NCBI GenBank assembly: GCA_017456285.1
Contig: JAFTJQ010000012.1
Location: forward strand, 45,989 to 109,988
DNA length: 64,000 nt
Source of the DNA: Lentisphaeria bacterium
GTDB lineage: Bacteria > Verrucomicrobiota > Lentisphaeria > Victivallales > Victivallaceae
Reading direction: 5' to 3'
Below the pieces are notes generated by a model. The model did not search any database. It was not told the origin of the DNA and was given only the letters and a program-made list of their open reading frames with translations. Below, piece by piece: positions 25,342 to 33,308 of this stretch (position 1 is the first letter of the stretch; every line of letters starts with the position of its first letter). The position numbers were made by a program, and so were the translations under genes.

Positions 25342-26706
25342 ATGTTTTTATCAGAAAATTATCTTTTAACTAACGAAACAAGTAAAAAAATTTATCAATC
25401 AATCGCGGCTTTGCCGATTGTTGACCCCCATAACCACGCTGATGTAAAATCTTTGGCAGAGAATAAACCATTTGCGAATATGTGGCAGCTTTTTGCCGCA
25501 ACCGACCACTATGTCTGGGAGGTTATGAGAAAGTGCGGAGTTGATGAGAAATATATTACCGGCAAAGAGACAAGCGATTTTGAGAAATTCATGGAACTCG
25601 GACGGGTTTTCCCGAAAATTGCACCGAATCCCTGCTATGAGTGGATTCACTTGGACTTGCGTTTTTTGGGAATTAATGAGGTGCTTAATCAAAGCACTGC
25701 GGAGCAAATTTACCGCAAAGGAACTCTCTTGCTGCAGAAAGAGGAGAACTTGCCATTGAATATCCTCAAACGCTTGAATGTCGAAATCATGTGTTCTACT
25801 GACGATCCTTTGGATGATTTGGAGTATCACGATATTATTAATGAGAAGTTCGGGCGAATCATTGTACGCCCTACTTGGCGTCCCGACAAGGCAATGAAAA
25901 TTTTTGCCGCAGACTGGAATAGTTACATTGAGAAAATGGGTAATAAATTTGCCGATCCGATTACCTCGCTTGATAAGTTGCTCGGCTGTTTGAAAGAATC
26001 ACATGACTTTTTTGACGAACACGGCTGTAAGGCTTCAGACCACGGTTTAGAGTATATGGTTTGTGCTGAATGTGATTACCATGAGGCGGCGAAAACTTTT
26101 GATAAAGCTCGTAAATTCAAGGAGTTATCACAAACTGAAATCGATAACTTCATGGGCGTATTGATGATGAAATTCGGCGAATGGAATCAAGAAACTGATT
26201 GGGTAACTCAACTCCACTTGGGGGCGGTTCGTGATGTCAGAACTTCGCTTTTTAAGACTTTGGGACCCGATGTCGGCGGTGATATTTCATACTATTATCA
26301 GGATCACCTCAAAGGAATTTTGAACTTCCTTAATGCCTTTGATGACAGTTTGAAAGTAGTCCTTTATTGCCTTGACCCCTCACAGCAGGCAACTTTGGCA
26401 ACTATTGCGAGAGCATTCGGGTACAAGGTCAGATTGGGTTCTGCATGGTGGCTCTGCGATACTCCTATCGGAATGAAAAGACAATTGGAGTACATCGGCA
26501 GTGTGGACTTATTAAGTGCTTTTGCCGGAATGGTTTCTGATTCCCGTAAACTTCTCTCCTACGGCTCAAGATTTGAGATGTTCAGAAGAGTTATGAGTGA
26601 TGTCCTTGGCTCTATTGTTGAAAAAGGTCAAATGCCTGAAGAGGTCGCAATTGAGTTGGCAAAAAGCATGGCATACGACAATACCAAAGGATTTTTCAAT
26701 ATTTAA
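25342..26706 (+). CDS. uxaC: Glucuronate/galacturonate isomerase
   Basis: 454 residues of the amidohydrolase-superfamily uronate isomerase, acting before UxaB on D-galacturonate (or D-glucuronate). The family metal motif is D-P-H-N-H near residue 29 (IVDPHNHADVKS). Other conserved blocks are STDDPLDDLEYH, RPTWRPDKAM, the LHLGAVRDVRTSLF strand with a metal-site His, and GSAWWLCDTPIGM near 370. AAGAAGGTG precedes the ATG. The three genes together take galacturonate to KDG; the KDG kinase, aldolase and any uronate transporter are not in the window. Confidence 0.95.
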   Translation: MFLSENYLLTNETSKKIYQSIAALPIVDPHNHADVKSLAENKPFANMWQLFAATDHYVWEVMRKCGVDEKYITGKETSDFEKFMELGRVFPKIAPNPCYEWIHLDLRFLGINEVLNQSTAEQIYRKGTLLLQKEENLPLNILKRLNVEIMCSTDDPLDDLEYHDIINEKFGRIIVRPTWRPDKAMKIFAADWNSYIEKMGNKFADPITSLDKLLGCLKESHDFFDEHGCKASDHGLEYMVCAECDYHEAAKTFDKARKFKELSQTEIDNFMGVLMMKFGEWNQETDWVTQLHLGAVRDVRTSLFKTLGPDVGGDISYYYQDHLKGILNFLNAFDDSLKVVLYCLDPSQQATLATIARAFGYKVRLGSAWWLCDTPIGMKRQLEYIGSVDLLSAFAGMVSDSRKLLSYGSRFEMFRRVMSDVLGSIVEKGQMPEEVAIELAKSMAYDNTKGFFNI

Positions 26707-26730
26707 GAAAATTTTTATATTGTTTAATTA

Positions 26731-26772
26731 TCACCTCTCTGCTGAATTTATGGTCGGGAGGCGATTTTTTTT
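26731..26772 (+). terminator. Intrinsic terminator after uxaC
   Basis: ATCACCTCTC pairs with GGGAGGCGAT (one mismatch, one G-U) around a 20-base loop, followed by eight T and then eight G at 26773-26780. Confidence 0.75.
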
Positions 26773-26785
26773 GGGGGGGGTATTC

Positions 26786-26811
26786 GTCGCACGATTAAAA
26801 AAACGTGCGAC
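26786..26811. repeat. Perfect 8-bp inverted repeat
   Basis: GTCGCACG and CGTGCGAC enclose an A-rich 10-base loop. There is no T-run. The loop word GATTAAAAAAACGTG also occurs in the lysS promoter spacer (1903-1917). Confidence 0.6.
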
Positions 26812-26818
26812 ACCTGCT

Positions 26819-26904
26819 ATAATTCTTAATTCTGCATTTTTAATTTATAATTCCCCTGTCCTCCATAGCCTTTGGCGAAGGAGGATAATTCTTAATTCTG
26901 CATT
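26819..26904. repeat. 20-bp direct repeats flanking a small palindrome
   Basis: ATAATTCTTAATTCTGCATT occurs at 26819-26838 and 26885-26904. Between them lies the palindromic TCCTCC...GGAGGA (26859-26885), with GCC/GGC inside. The form is that of a small non-autonomous repeat; a shorter relative (TAATTCTTAATT) is seen near 4410. Confidence 0.55.
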
Positions 26905-26917
26905 CTTAATTCTTAAT

Positions 26918-27538
26918 TTATCTTAATTGCATTGCAGTTTGGTATTGACTGATTAGAAATTGAGTAGCGTCAATTCCGTAAAGGATTTGTTCAGTTATGC
27001 TGGTAGTTGCTCGAATTTTGGTTAAAGAAGTCGGATCTTTGAAGTTGAATGAATTTTTAACTTTTCCGACATTGAGTTTGATATTATTCAACTCATTTAC
27101 AATGGCAGTTAACTCTCTGATTTTGCTTGAGGGGTTGAGGCGGTCGATAGTTTTTAATCCCTGATTTACCGCTCTATCGACATCGCCTGAAGACAAGTTG
27201 TGATAAGCAATAATGGCATTTTCAGCTTGCAGCAAGGCTTGAGATAAGGTCATATTGCGATTTTGCTGTTTAATTTTCTGTGCTTCAGCAATTACTTCAT
27301 TGTACAAATTATTTGCCGAGGTGGCATTGTAGTAACTATTCAATTGATTTTTTACCATAGAGTTGATATTTTTAACGCTTTTTTGAATTTCATTCAAGGC
27401 GGCATCATCGGTTTGAATGATTGAAAATTCCGGGTAATAGTTTTGGAATTTAGCGTAATCAGCTTTCGGGTTGCTTGTTGTTATACAGCCGCAACCGATT
27501 ACTGAAGCGACAACGATTGAAATAATTGTTTTTTTCAT
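26918..27538 (-). CDS. Lipoprotein of unknown function
   Basis: 206 residues from ATG 27538, chosen because AAAAGGAG sits directly before it and because the longer frame runs into the next gene. Signal peptide MKKTIISIVVASVIGC with lipobox V-I-G-C at 15-18. The mature part is helical and Asn/Gln-rich (TDDAALNEIQKSVKNINS, NNLYNEVIAEAQKIKQQN), with heptad-like spacing that suggests coiled coil. No family recognised. The gene ends converging on uxaC and starts 24 bases downstream of the RlmI-like stop, so the two may be co-transcribed. Confidence 0.75.
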   Translation of the reverse strand: MKKTIISIVVASVIGCGCITTSNPKADYAKFQNYYPEFSIIQTDDAALNEIQKSVKNINSMVKNQLNSYYNATSANNLYNEVIAEAQKIKQQNRNMTLSQALLQAENAIIAYHNLSSGDVDRAVNQGLKTIDRLNPSSKIRELTAIVNELNNIKLNVGKVKNSFNFKDPTSLTKIRATTSITEQILYGIDATQFLISQYQTAMQLR

Positions 27539-27561
27539 TTTTTCTCCTTTTGAAAATTTTA

Positions 27562-28764
27562 TTAAATTGAAATTAAGTGTCCTTTTAAGTAGAAACCCTC
27601 CGGCACCGAGAGTGCGACCGTGTGATCGCAATTTTGTTCGAAGCGGCGGACGAGTTTAGCATTGACCCCGGCATCAATTGCGGCATCAAAAGTGATTTTT
27701 TGGAATAAATCTCTATCCATAAGCCCTGAACATGAGAAATTTGCGAGAAGTCCGTTTTCGTTCAAAATCTGGAATGCTACAAGTGCCATATCTTTGTAGG
27801 CTTTGGCGGCTTTATTCAGATTTTTTCTGGAATCAACCAACTTCGGCGGGTCGAGGATAATCAGGTCAAATTTGCGTTTTTCGGCACGGAATTTGCGGAG
27901 CAGACTAAAGACATCTCCGCAGATATTCTCGTATGAATCCTCGCTGAAGCCATTAAGCTGCATGTTTTTTTCGGCAATCTCCAGTACCGTTTTGGAACTA
28001 TCGACATTGGTGACGGTTTTTGCTCCGCCGAGGAGTGCCGCTACACCGAAGCCTCCGGTGTATGAGAAGCAGTTAAGCACCGTTTTGTCAGCAGAAATTT
28101 CGCTGATAATTTTGCGAGAAGCGGCTTGGTCGAGATAGAAACCGCTTTTATGTCCTTTGACTATATCGATATGGAATTTTGCGCCGTTTTCATTGATAAT
28201 AAGTTCTTTGTCGGGCATTTTGCCTGCCAAAAGTCCTGCTGACGGGGGGAGTTTCTCCAGACTTCTCACATCGGCATCGCTTCGCTCATAAACTCCGACT
28301 GCCCCGGTTTTTTCGAGCAGAATTTGACTGATAAGTTCCTTGTAGGAGTCGGCGGCTTTAGTAAGGAATTGGACAACTACCATGTTGTCGTAAAAGTCGG
28401 CAATTACCCCCGGTAGGAAGTCGCCCTCGGAATTGATAATTCTGAAGCCTCTATTTTCGCAGCATTCAAAGTTGAGAGCCATTCTTAAATTCAGTGCTTT
28501 TTCGATTCTCTCGTCAAAAAACTCATGCGAAAAAACATTCTCATCCTCATCAAATGACCAAATGCGTGCCGCAATTTTTGAGTTTGGATTGTATGAAGCA
28601 TAGGCAAGGAAATTGTCCTGATAATCAATAACTTGTAATAATTCTGAAGAGTAATCACTGTCGCCGTCGTCGGAAGTGACTCTATCTATACTCCCTGAAA
28701 AAAGCCACTGGTGCTTGAGTTTCAGGGCTTTTTCTCTACCCTTTTTTAAGATGATTTGCCGCAT
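27562..28764 (-). CDS. rlmI: RlmI-like class I SAM-dependent rRNA methyltransferase
   Basis: 400 residues, the size of E. coli RlmI, which makes m5C1962 in 23S rRNA. Order: N-terminal PUA domain (LKKGREKALKLKHQWLFSGSI), a middle EEHEE-like domain, then the Rossmann methyltransferase with SAM motif FSYTGGFGVAALLGGA near 235 and the substrate motif DPPKLVDSRKNL near 310. The catalytic Cys is expected in NFSCSGLMDRD near 360. ATG 28764 follows AAAAGGAAAA; an upstream ATG at 28782 would add six residues and has a poorer site. The exact rRNA target is inferred from family. Confidence 0.9.
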   Translation of the reverse strand: MRQIILKKGREKALKLKHQWLFSGSIDRVTSDDGDSDYSSELLQVIDYQDNFLAYASYNPNSKIAARIWSFDEDENVFSHEFFDERIEKALNLRMALNFECCENRGFRIINSEGDFLPGVIADFYDNMVVVQFLTKAADSYKELISQILLEKTGAVGVYERSDADVRSLEKLPPSAGLLAGKMPDKELIINENGAKFHIDIVKGHKSGFYLDQAASRKIISEISADKTVLNCFSYTGGFGVAALLGGAKTVTNVDSSKTVLEIAEKNMQLNGFSEDSYENICGDVFSLLRKFRAEKRKFDLIILDPPKLVDSRKNLNKAAKAYKDMALVAFQILNENGLLANFSCSGLMDRDLFQKITFDAAIDAGVNAKLVRRFEQNCDHTVALSVPEGFYLKGHLISI

Positions 28765-28887
28765 GTTTTCCTTTTGCTCCATTCAAAATAAATTTTTCTT
28801 TTTGGGATAAAATATATCAAAATCGGGAATTTTCAAGCATTAAAAAGAGATTTTAGCAAATATTCTGCGATTTGTAATGGAAAAAAC

Positions 28888-28916
28888 TTGAAAAAATGGA
28901 CTTTTCGTGGTAAATT
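28888..28916 (+). promoter_or_regulatory. Predicted promoter for panD
   Basis: TTGAAA, 17 bp, TAAATT, about 40 bases before the panD ATG. Confidence 0.5.
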
Positions 28917-28953
28917 ATAATATGTAATTTTTATTGGTTCAATAAGGAATTTA

Positions 28954-29316
28954 ATGATGCAGAAAATATTGTTAAGCGGAAAAATTCATACCGCCAGAGT
29001 TACCCATGCGGAACTTGATTATGAGGGAAGTTTGGAAATTGATGCGGAGCTGCTTGAGAAAGCCCGCATTGAGCCATACGAGAAAATTTTAGTTGTCAAT
29101 AAGAGCAACGGCGAGCGATTGGAAACTTATGCTATCCCCGGTGCCGCAGGGTCGAAGCGTTTTTGCTTGAATGGACCTGCCGCTCATAAGGGAAAAGCAG
29201 GAGATACAATTACGATTATGGCATTTTCGATTTTCTCCGAGGAAGAAGCTTTTTCGCACAAGCCGAGAGTAATTGTTTTAGATGAAAACAATGAAATTGT
29301 CGCTCAAAGAAATTAA
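28954..29316 (+). CDS. panD: Aspartate 1-decarboxylase proenzyme
   Basis: 120 residues, full length for PanD, which makes beta-alanine for pantothenate and CoA. The proenzyme self-cleaves at a Gly-Ser bond to form the pyruvoyl cofactor; that bond is visible as YEGS at residues 24-26. Other family marks are KIHTARVTHAELDY at the N-terminus, an NGERLETYAIPG stretch with the substrate-site Arg and Tyr, and the GDTITIMAF strand. AAGGAA precedes two adjacent ATGs (28954, 28957); the second would give the more usual MQK start. Confidence 0.96.
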   Translation: MMQKILLSGKIHTARVTHAELDYEGSLEIDAELLEKARIEPYEKILVVNKSNGERLETYAIPGAAGSKRFCLNGPAAHKGKAGDTITIMAFSIFSEEEAFSHKPRVIVLDENNEIVAQRN

Positions 29317-29339
29317 AATCGGGCGAAATCAGGAAGTTC

Positions 29340-29528
29340 ATGCAGTACCCATTTAACGAAAAACTGAAAAAAATCAATACCCTGAATTCTTCAGGACAAG
29401 TTTTAATTGAATATGCTGTCATGCTGCTTATTTGTGCTTTTATCGCAATCGCTTTGATGACGCTTTTCGGGGTTTTCGGCGAATACGGCGATATTTTGAT
29501 TAAGTTTATCAGCGTGGACTATCCGTAA
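29340..29528 (+). CDS. Small Flp/class III signal-peptide pilin-like protein
   Basis: 62 residues. After a basic 19-residue leader ending in Gly19 comes QVLIEYAVMLLICAFIAIAL, which places Glu at +5 and Tyr at +6 of the mature protein. That is the G/QxxxEY pattern of Flp (type IVb) pilins and archaeal-type class III signals cleaved by prepilin peptidase. The mature form would be about 43 residues, mostly one hydrophobic helix, a normal Flp size. AGGAAG lies close to the ATG. It follows panD by 23 bases. No tad genes are in the window, so its assembly partner is unknown. Confidence 0.7.
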   Translation: MQYPFNEKLKKINTLNSSGQVLIEYAVMLLICAFIAIALMTLFGVFGEYGDILIKFISVDYP

Positions 29529-29538
29529 AATTTTGAAA

Positions 29539-30498
29539 TTATTTCTGCAAACTTTCCCGCACAATGAATTTCAGTGGCAATGGGTCAACTGCACATTTCC
29601 CCTTTAGAATAATATCCATAATCCGCTGAATCAACTCCTCGGACGGGTGCGACAATGTGGATAACGGCGGATTGAGGTAACTGCCGTAAATTTCATTATC
29701 CAAGCCGACTACGGCAATATCTTCCGGAATTTTGATTCGGTGTTTCTGGGCGTAGGAGTAAAATCCTGCCGCCATTCTGTCAGTGTCAAAAAATACCACA
29801 TCCGCATTGCTTGAAGCAATTGAATCGCCCAGTAATTCGCCGTTTTCAAACTCATAATTGGACTCAATCATAGAAATCTGCATCGGGAGGCGGCTATGCA
29901 TTAACTTCTCAATCCCCTGTTTTCGGCTCGGGAGTTTTCCGCAATAAAGAAAGTGTTTAAATCCCATTTCGGCTATTTGGTGAACCATTTGTTCCACGCT
30001 CCCCGCACGATCGACGGCGACGATATACTCCGCATCGTGCATGTCGCAGTCGGCGAAAATAAATTTTAACGGGTATTTGCGGTGCATACTGCTCAAAAAT
30101 TCCTTTTGGGTAAAATCGTGGTCAGCCTGAATAAAAACCACCACAAATTCGGCAATTCCTGCCCAGTTGGCGAACATTTTTTCACATTCAAGCTGGTTAT
30201 TTTCGGCAATTTTGCCGAGTAAGGGATAGAAACCATTGTTGATAAGTGCTTCATTTAGGAGATTGAGTTTGTGAAGTGAGGCATTTTTATCAAATGCCGA
30301 GAAAAGAATCCCGACAAAATTTTTCTTTTGAAGCCGTAAACTTCTTGCCGCCATATTCGGCACATAGTTATATTTTTTTGCCAAATCGAGGATGAGTTTT
30401 CTTTTTTCACTATTTACATGCGGATAATTGTCCAGCACTCGCCTGACGGTGCGAATTGATGTTCCTGACAGTTCTGCTAATTGTTTCAAAGTTATCAT
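29539..30498 (-). CDS. LacI-family transcriptional regulator
   Basis: 319 residues. The N-terminal LacI helix-turn-helix and hinge are clear: TLKQLAELSGTSIRTVRRVLD at 3-23, then the NYVPNMAARSLRLQK hinge helix at 45-59. The C-terminal periplasmic-binding-protein-like sensor domain follows (VGILFSAFDKN, DVVFFDTDRMAAGFY, IAVVGLDNEIYGSYLNPPLST). Such proteins usually repress sugar genes and respond to a sugar. It is divergent from the GMP synthase gene and not next to a sugar operon, so the regulon is unknown. CAGGAG precedes the ATG. Confidence 0.92.
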   Translation of the reverse strand: MITLKQLAELSGTSIRTVRRVLDNYPHVNSEKRKLILDLAKKYNYVPNMAARSLRLQKKNFVGILFSAFDKNASLHKLNLLNEALINNGFYPLLGKIAENNQLECEKMFANWAGIAEFVVVFIQADHDFTQKEFLSSMHRKYPLKFIFADCDMHDAEYIVAVDRAGSVEQMVHQIAEMGFKHFLYCGKLPSRKQGIEKLMHSRLPMQISMIESNYEFENGELLGDSIASSNADVVFFDTDRMAAGFYSYAQKHRIKIPEDIAVVGLDNEIYGSYLNPPLSTLSHPSEELIQRIMDIILKGKCAVDPLPLKFIVRESLQK

Positions 30499-30517
30499 TA
30501 TTTAATCTCCTGCAAAT

Positions 30518-30545
30518 AATATAACATAATCTTATTTTTTTTCAA
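30518..30545 (-). promoter_or_regulatory. Predicted promoter for the LacI-type gene
   Basis: Minus strand TTGAAA, 16 bp, TATATT, about 20 bases before the start. Confidence 0.6.
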
Positions 30546-30675
30546 ATAAAAAGTTGCGTATATCACGGGATTTTTTGATGTATGGAGTGATGGCTGTACG
30601 GGCTGATGGAGTTTAATGGCTGTAAGTGCGGTGATTGTTGTTATAAATTCTCTTGAGGGGTATTTGACAGTTTTT

Positions 30676-30705
30676 TTGCAAAAAAATGCAAAAAAAAGTT
30701 ATATT
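30676..30705 (+). promoter_or_regulatory. Predicted promoter for GMP synthase
   Basis: TTGCAA, 18 bp of mostly A, TATATT, 69 bases before the ATG. A perfect TTGACA at 30664-30669 is too far from any -10 box to pair with it. The rest of 30550-30660 shows nothing recognisable. Confidence 0.45.
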
Positions 30706-30774
30706 TTCATTTGCGAAAAAGCGATTTTGGGTGTATTTTAAAATAAAGAAAAATTCTGAATCGGAGGTATTAAA

Positions 30775-31755
30775 ATGGATTCAAACAAAAGACCCGAAAA
30801 TATGGTTCGCATCACTACTCGTGAGTTGGCGGATAAATTCATTGAAGAGCAAGTAGCTGCTATTCGTAAACAAGTTGGCGACAAGAAAGTTCTTTTGGCA
30901 CTTTCAGGCGGAGTTGATAGTTCCGTAGTTGCGGCATTATTGATTAAAGCAATCGGCAAGCAGCTTGTCTGTGTGCATGTAAATCACGGCTTGATGCGTA
31001 AAGGCGAGAGCGAAGCAGTTGTCGAAGTTTTCGGCAAAGAACTTGATGCTAATTTGATTTATGTCAATGCGGCAGATCGCTTTTTGGATAAATTGGCAGG
31101 AGTCAGCGATCCCGAAACTAAACGCAAAATTATCGGTAATGAATTTGTGGTAGTTTTTGACGAGGAATCTCGTAAACTTACCGGAATTGATTTCCTTGCA
31201 CAGGGAACAATCTACCCTGATATTATCGAGAGCAAGGGAGTGAAAGCCCACCACAATGTCGGCGGTTTGCCGGAAGAGATGAAATTTGAACTTGTTGAGC
31301 CGGTGAAGTTGCTTTACAAGGACGAAGTTCGTGTAGTCGGTTCTGCATTGGGCTTGCCTGATGCTATGGTTTACCGTCAGCCGTTCCCCGGTCCGGGTTT
31401 GGGAGTTCGCTGTACCGGAGCAATTACTCGTGACCGTCTGGAGACCTTGCGTGAATCAGATGCGATTTTGCGTGAAGAATTTGATAAGGCAGGTTTGACC
31501 TCTAAAGTTTGGCAGTTTTTTACCGTAGTTCCTGATTTCCGTTCAACCGGAGTCCGTGACGGCAAAAGAGTTTTCGATTGGCCGGTAATCATCCGTGCGG
31601 TAAATACCGTTGATGCGATGAGTGCGGAAGTTCCTGAACTTGATTGGGCGGTATTGAAAAAAATTACTGATCGTATTTTGGCAGAAGTTCCCGGTGTATG
31701 CCGAGTTCTCTATGACTTGAGCCCGAAAGCTCCTGCTACTATCGAGTGGGAATAA
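30775..31755 (+). CDS. guaA: GMP synthase ATP-pyrophosphatase subunit (no glutaminase domain)
   Basis: 326 residues. It aminates XMP to GMP. It holds the N-type ATP-pyrophosphatase domain with P-loop LSGGVDSS (43-50), and the C-terminal dimerisation domain with [12 protein letters not shown] near 202 and [11 protein letters not shown] near 270. Typical bacterial GuaA is about 510-525 residues with an N-terminal class I glutamine amidotransferase; here the gene starts directly at the synthetase part, behind a strong GGAGG. This is the split form known from archaea. The glutaminase partner must be encoded elsewhere, or ammonia is used. A terminator follows. Confidence 0.93.
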   Translation: MDSNKRPENMVRITTRELADKFIEEQVAAIRKQVGDKKVLLALSGGVDSSVVAALLIKAIGKQLVCVHVNHGLMRKGESEAVVEVFGKELDANLIYVNAADRFLDKLAGVSDPETKRKIIGNEFVVVFDEESRKLTGIDFLAQGTIYPDIIESKGVKAHHNVGGLPEEMKFELVEPVKLLYKDEVRVVGSALGLPDAMVYRQPFPGPGLGVRCTGAITRDRLETLRESDAILREEFDKAGLTSKVWQFFTVVPDFRSTGVRDGKRVFDWPVIIRAVNTVDAMSAEVPELDWAVLKKITDRILAEVPGVCRVLYDLSPKAPATIEWE

Positions 31756-31777
31756 AGTAAAGTTTCATTAAAAATTT

Positions 31778-31817
31778 AAGGCTGCTGCAAATTGATTTTT
31801 GCAGCAGCCTTTTTTTG
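31778..31817 (+). terminator. Intrinsic terminator after guaA
   Basis: AAGGCTGCTGCAAA pairs with TTTGCAGCAGCCTT around a short loop, followed by a T-run. The stem core is nearly that of the yebC terminator. Confidence 0.9.
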
Positions 31818-31833
31818 TTTTTTTATTAAAACG

Positions 31834-33240
31834 TCAGATTTTTTGAAGTTTTACAAAAAATGCCATCGGGAGTTCATTTTTTTGCAGAGTTGCAACATTA
31901 TCTGCCACTGAATAGTCCCAAGAATTTAATTCGACAAATCTGGCATTATTAGCATTCATTATTTCGACTGATTTTAATTTGAAACCGTCGGGAATGCTGA
32001 ATTTAATTGTGCGAGCATTCTGCAAATAACAACCAAGCATCATTTCGATATTTGCTTCGTCAATTTCGCATGCCAAAGCCTTTACATTCGGTTCATCATC
32101 GACAAAATCGACTGCTATACGGCGTTTGGCATTGTTGAACATCGAACAGTATTTGGCAAACATGTAATACTGCGGAGTCGGAATACGTCTTTCATCAAAA
32201 AGTCCGTAACCTCCCGGCATGCAGACGGAATAATAGCAAGCCCGCTCCGCAGGTACATCCTGAAGTCCGCAAAGCACTGTTCCTGCGAAAACTGCACCGT
32301 TGTAGCCGCGAATGCGGTTGGATTCACGCATATAACCGACCTCATCAGGGAATGAATCCCATAATGGACTGCCATGCCATTCATCCATCCACAAGGGAAT
32401 ATCCTTAAACCCATGGTCATCGACCATTTTGCGTCTGACGAAACTCTCTGCCAGAATCTCTGCAGGGGTTTGGTAGTAAGCAGTATAGCAGACAAAATCA
32501 AGCGGAAGTTTTTTCTCTTCACAAAATGCCAGAAATTGTTCCAGATACTTTATTCCGAAAGTTGTTGATTCGGGTCCGCCGATACGCAAATTCGGGAAAC
32601 GTTTTTTGAATTTCACTGCGGTAACTTCGTACAAGCGTAAGTATTGTTCAAAAGTTCCGCCCCATAAATTAGGATTATTCGGCTCTTCCCAAACCGCCCA
32701 ATCTCGAATATTCCAGTGGAAACCATTTGCCCAACCTTCAGTGTAGTGGCTGACAATGTGCAAGCAGATTTCTGCCCATTTTTCAAAATCAGCAGGGGGA
32801 TTTACCCGAAAACGCTTTGCAGGAGTAACTTCGATAGATTCTCCCAAGCGGAAAATTACCTCCGTCCCCGAATCAATTACCTGCTGTAAATACGCATCAG
32901 TCTCTTCAAAACGGTAGTTTTCAGGATTATTCACATCCGCCGAGAAAATCGGGAAAATTCGTGATACATCAATCAAATCCAACCCCGGATTTTCCAATGG
33001 AGTGTCATGGAAATAACTGTAAGGAATCTTCAAATCACGAACCATCGTTAAAAGCGGATAATTACAAGTCATTGCAGAATTCTGCAAGGGGGCAAAATTT
33101 GTAACTCCGTGCATCGGACGCATTTTCGGCATTTCACGATTCAAGTCCAAAGATAAGCAAATATCTCCATTTTTTTCAATCGCATTAACTGCGACTTTTT
33201 TGAGTTCTCCCGGATCGGGTGCAAAATTTTTTTTATTCAT
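31834..33240 (-). CDS. GH39-like clan A glycoside hydrolase
   Basis: 468 residues, with no signal peptide. A (beta/alpha)8 barrel of the GH39/clan GH-A kind: the acid/base glutamate fits WEEPN at 184-188 (Glu186) and the nucleophile fits WMDEWHG near Glu287. Barrel strands such as KIPYSYFHDT, FHWNIRDWAVW and LPLDFVCYTAYY support this. A small C-terminal beta domain follows. GH39 members act on xylosides, iduronides or arabinosides; the substrate cannot be told here. AAGAGG precedes the ATG. It is probably cytoplasmic and acts on imported oligosaccharides. The BNR-protein gene ends 68 bases upstream on the same strand. Confidence 0.8.
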   Translation of the reverse strand: MNKKNFAPDPGELKKVAVNAIEKNGDICLSLDLNREMPKMRPMHGVTNFAPLQNSAMTCNYPLLTMVRDLKIPYSYFHDTPLENPGLDLIDVSRIFPIFSADVNNPENYRFEETDAYLQQVIDSGTEVIFRLGESIEVTPAKRFRVNPPADFEKWAEICLHIVSHYTEGWANGFHWNIRDWAVWEEPNNPNLWGGTFEQYLRLYEVTAVKFKKRFPNLRIGGPESTTFGIKYLEQFLAFCEEKKLPLDFVCYTAYYQTPAEILAESFVRRKMVDDHGFKDIPLWMDEWHGSPLWDSFPDEVGYMRESNRIRGYNGAVFAGTVLCGLQDVPAERACYYSVCMPGGYGLFDERRIPTPQYYMFAKYCSMFNNAKRRIAVDFVDDEPNVKALACEIDEANIEMMLGCYLQNARTIKFSIPDGFKLKSVEIMNANNARFVELNSWDYSVADNVATLQKNELPMAFFVKLQKI

Positions 33241-33279
33241 AAAAAACCTCTTTAATTTATTGCTTGGTCAGTTTTTTAT

Positions 33280-33307
33280 AATATAATGTAAAAATTGAAA
33301 AATACAA
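33280..33307 (-). promoter_or_regulatory. Predicted promoter for the GH39-like gene
   Basis: Minus strand TTGTAT, 16 bp, TATATT, overlapping the last bases before the BNR gene stop region. Confidence 0.6.
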
Positions 33308-33308
33308 T

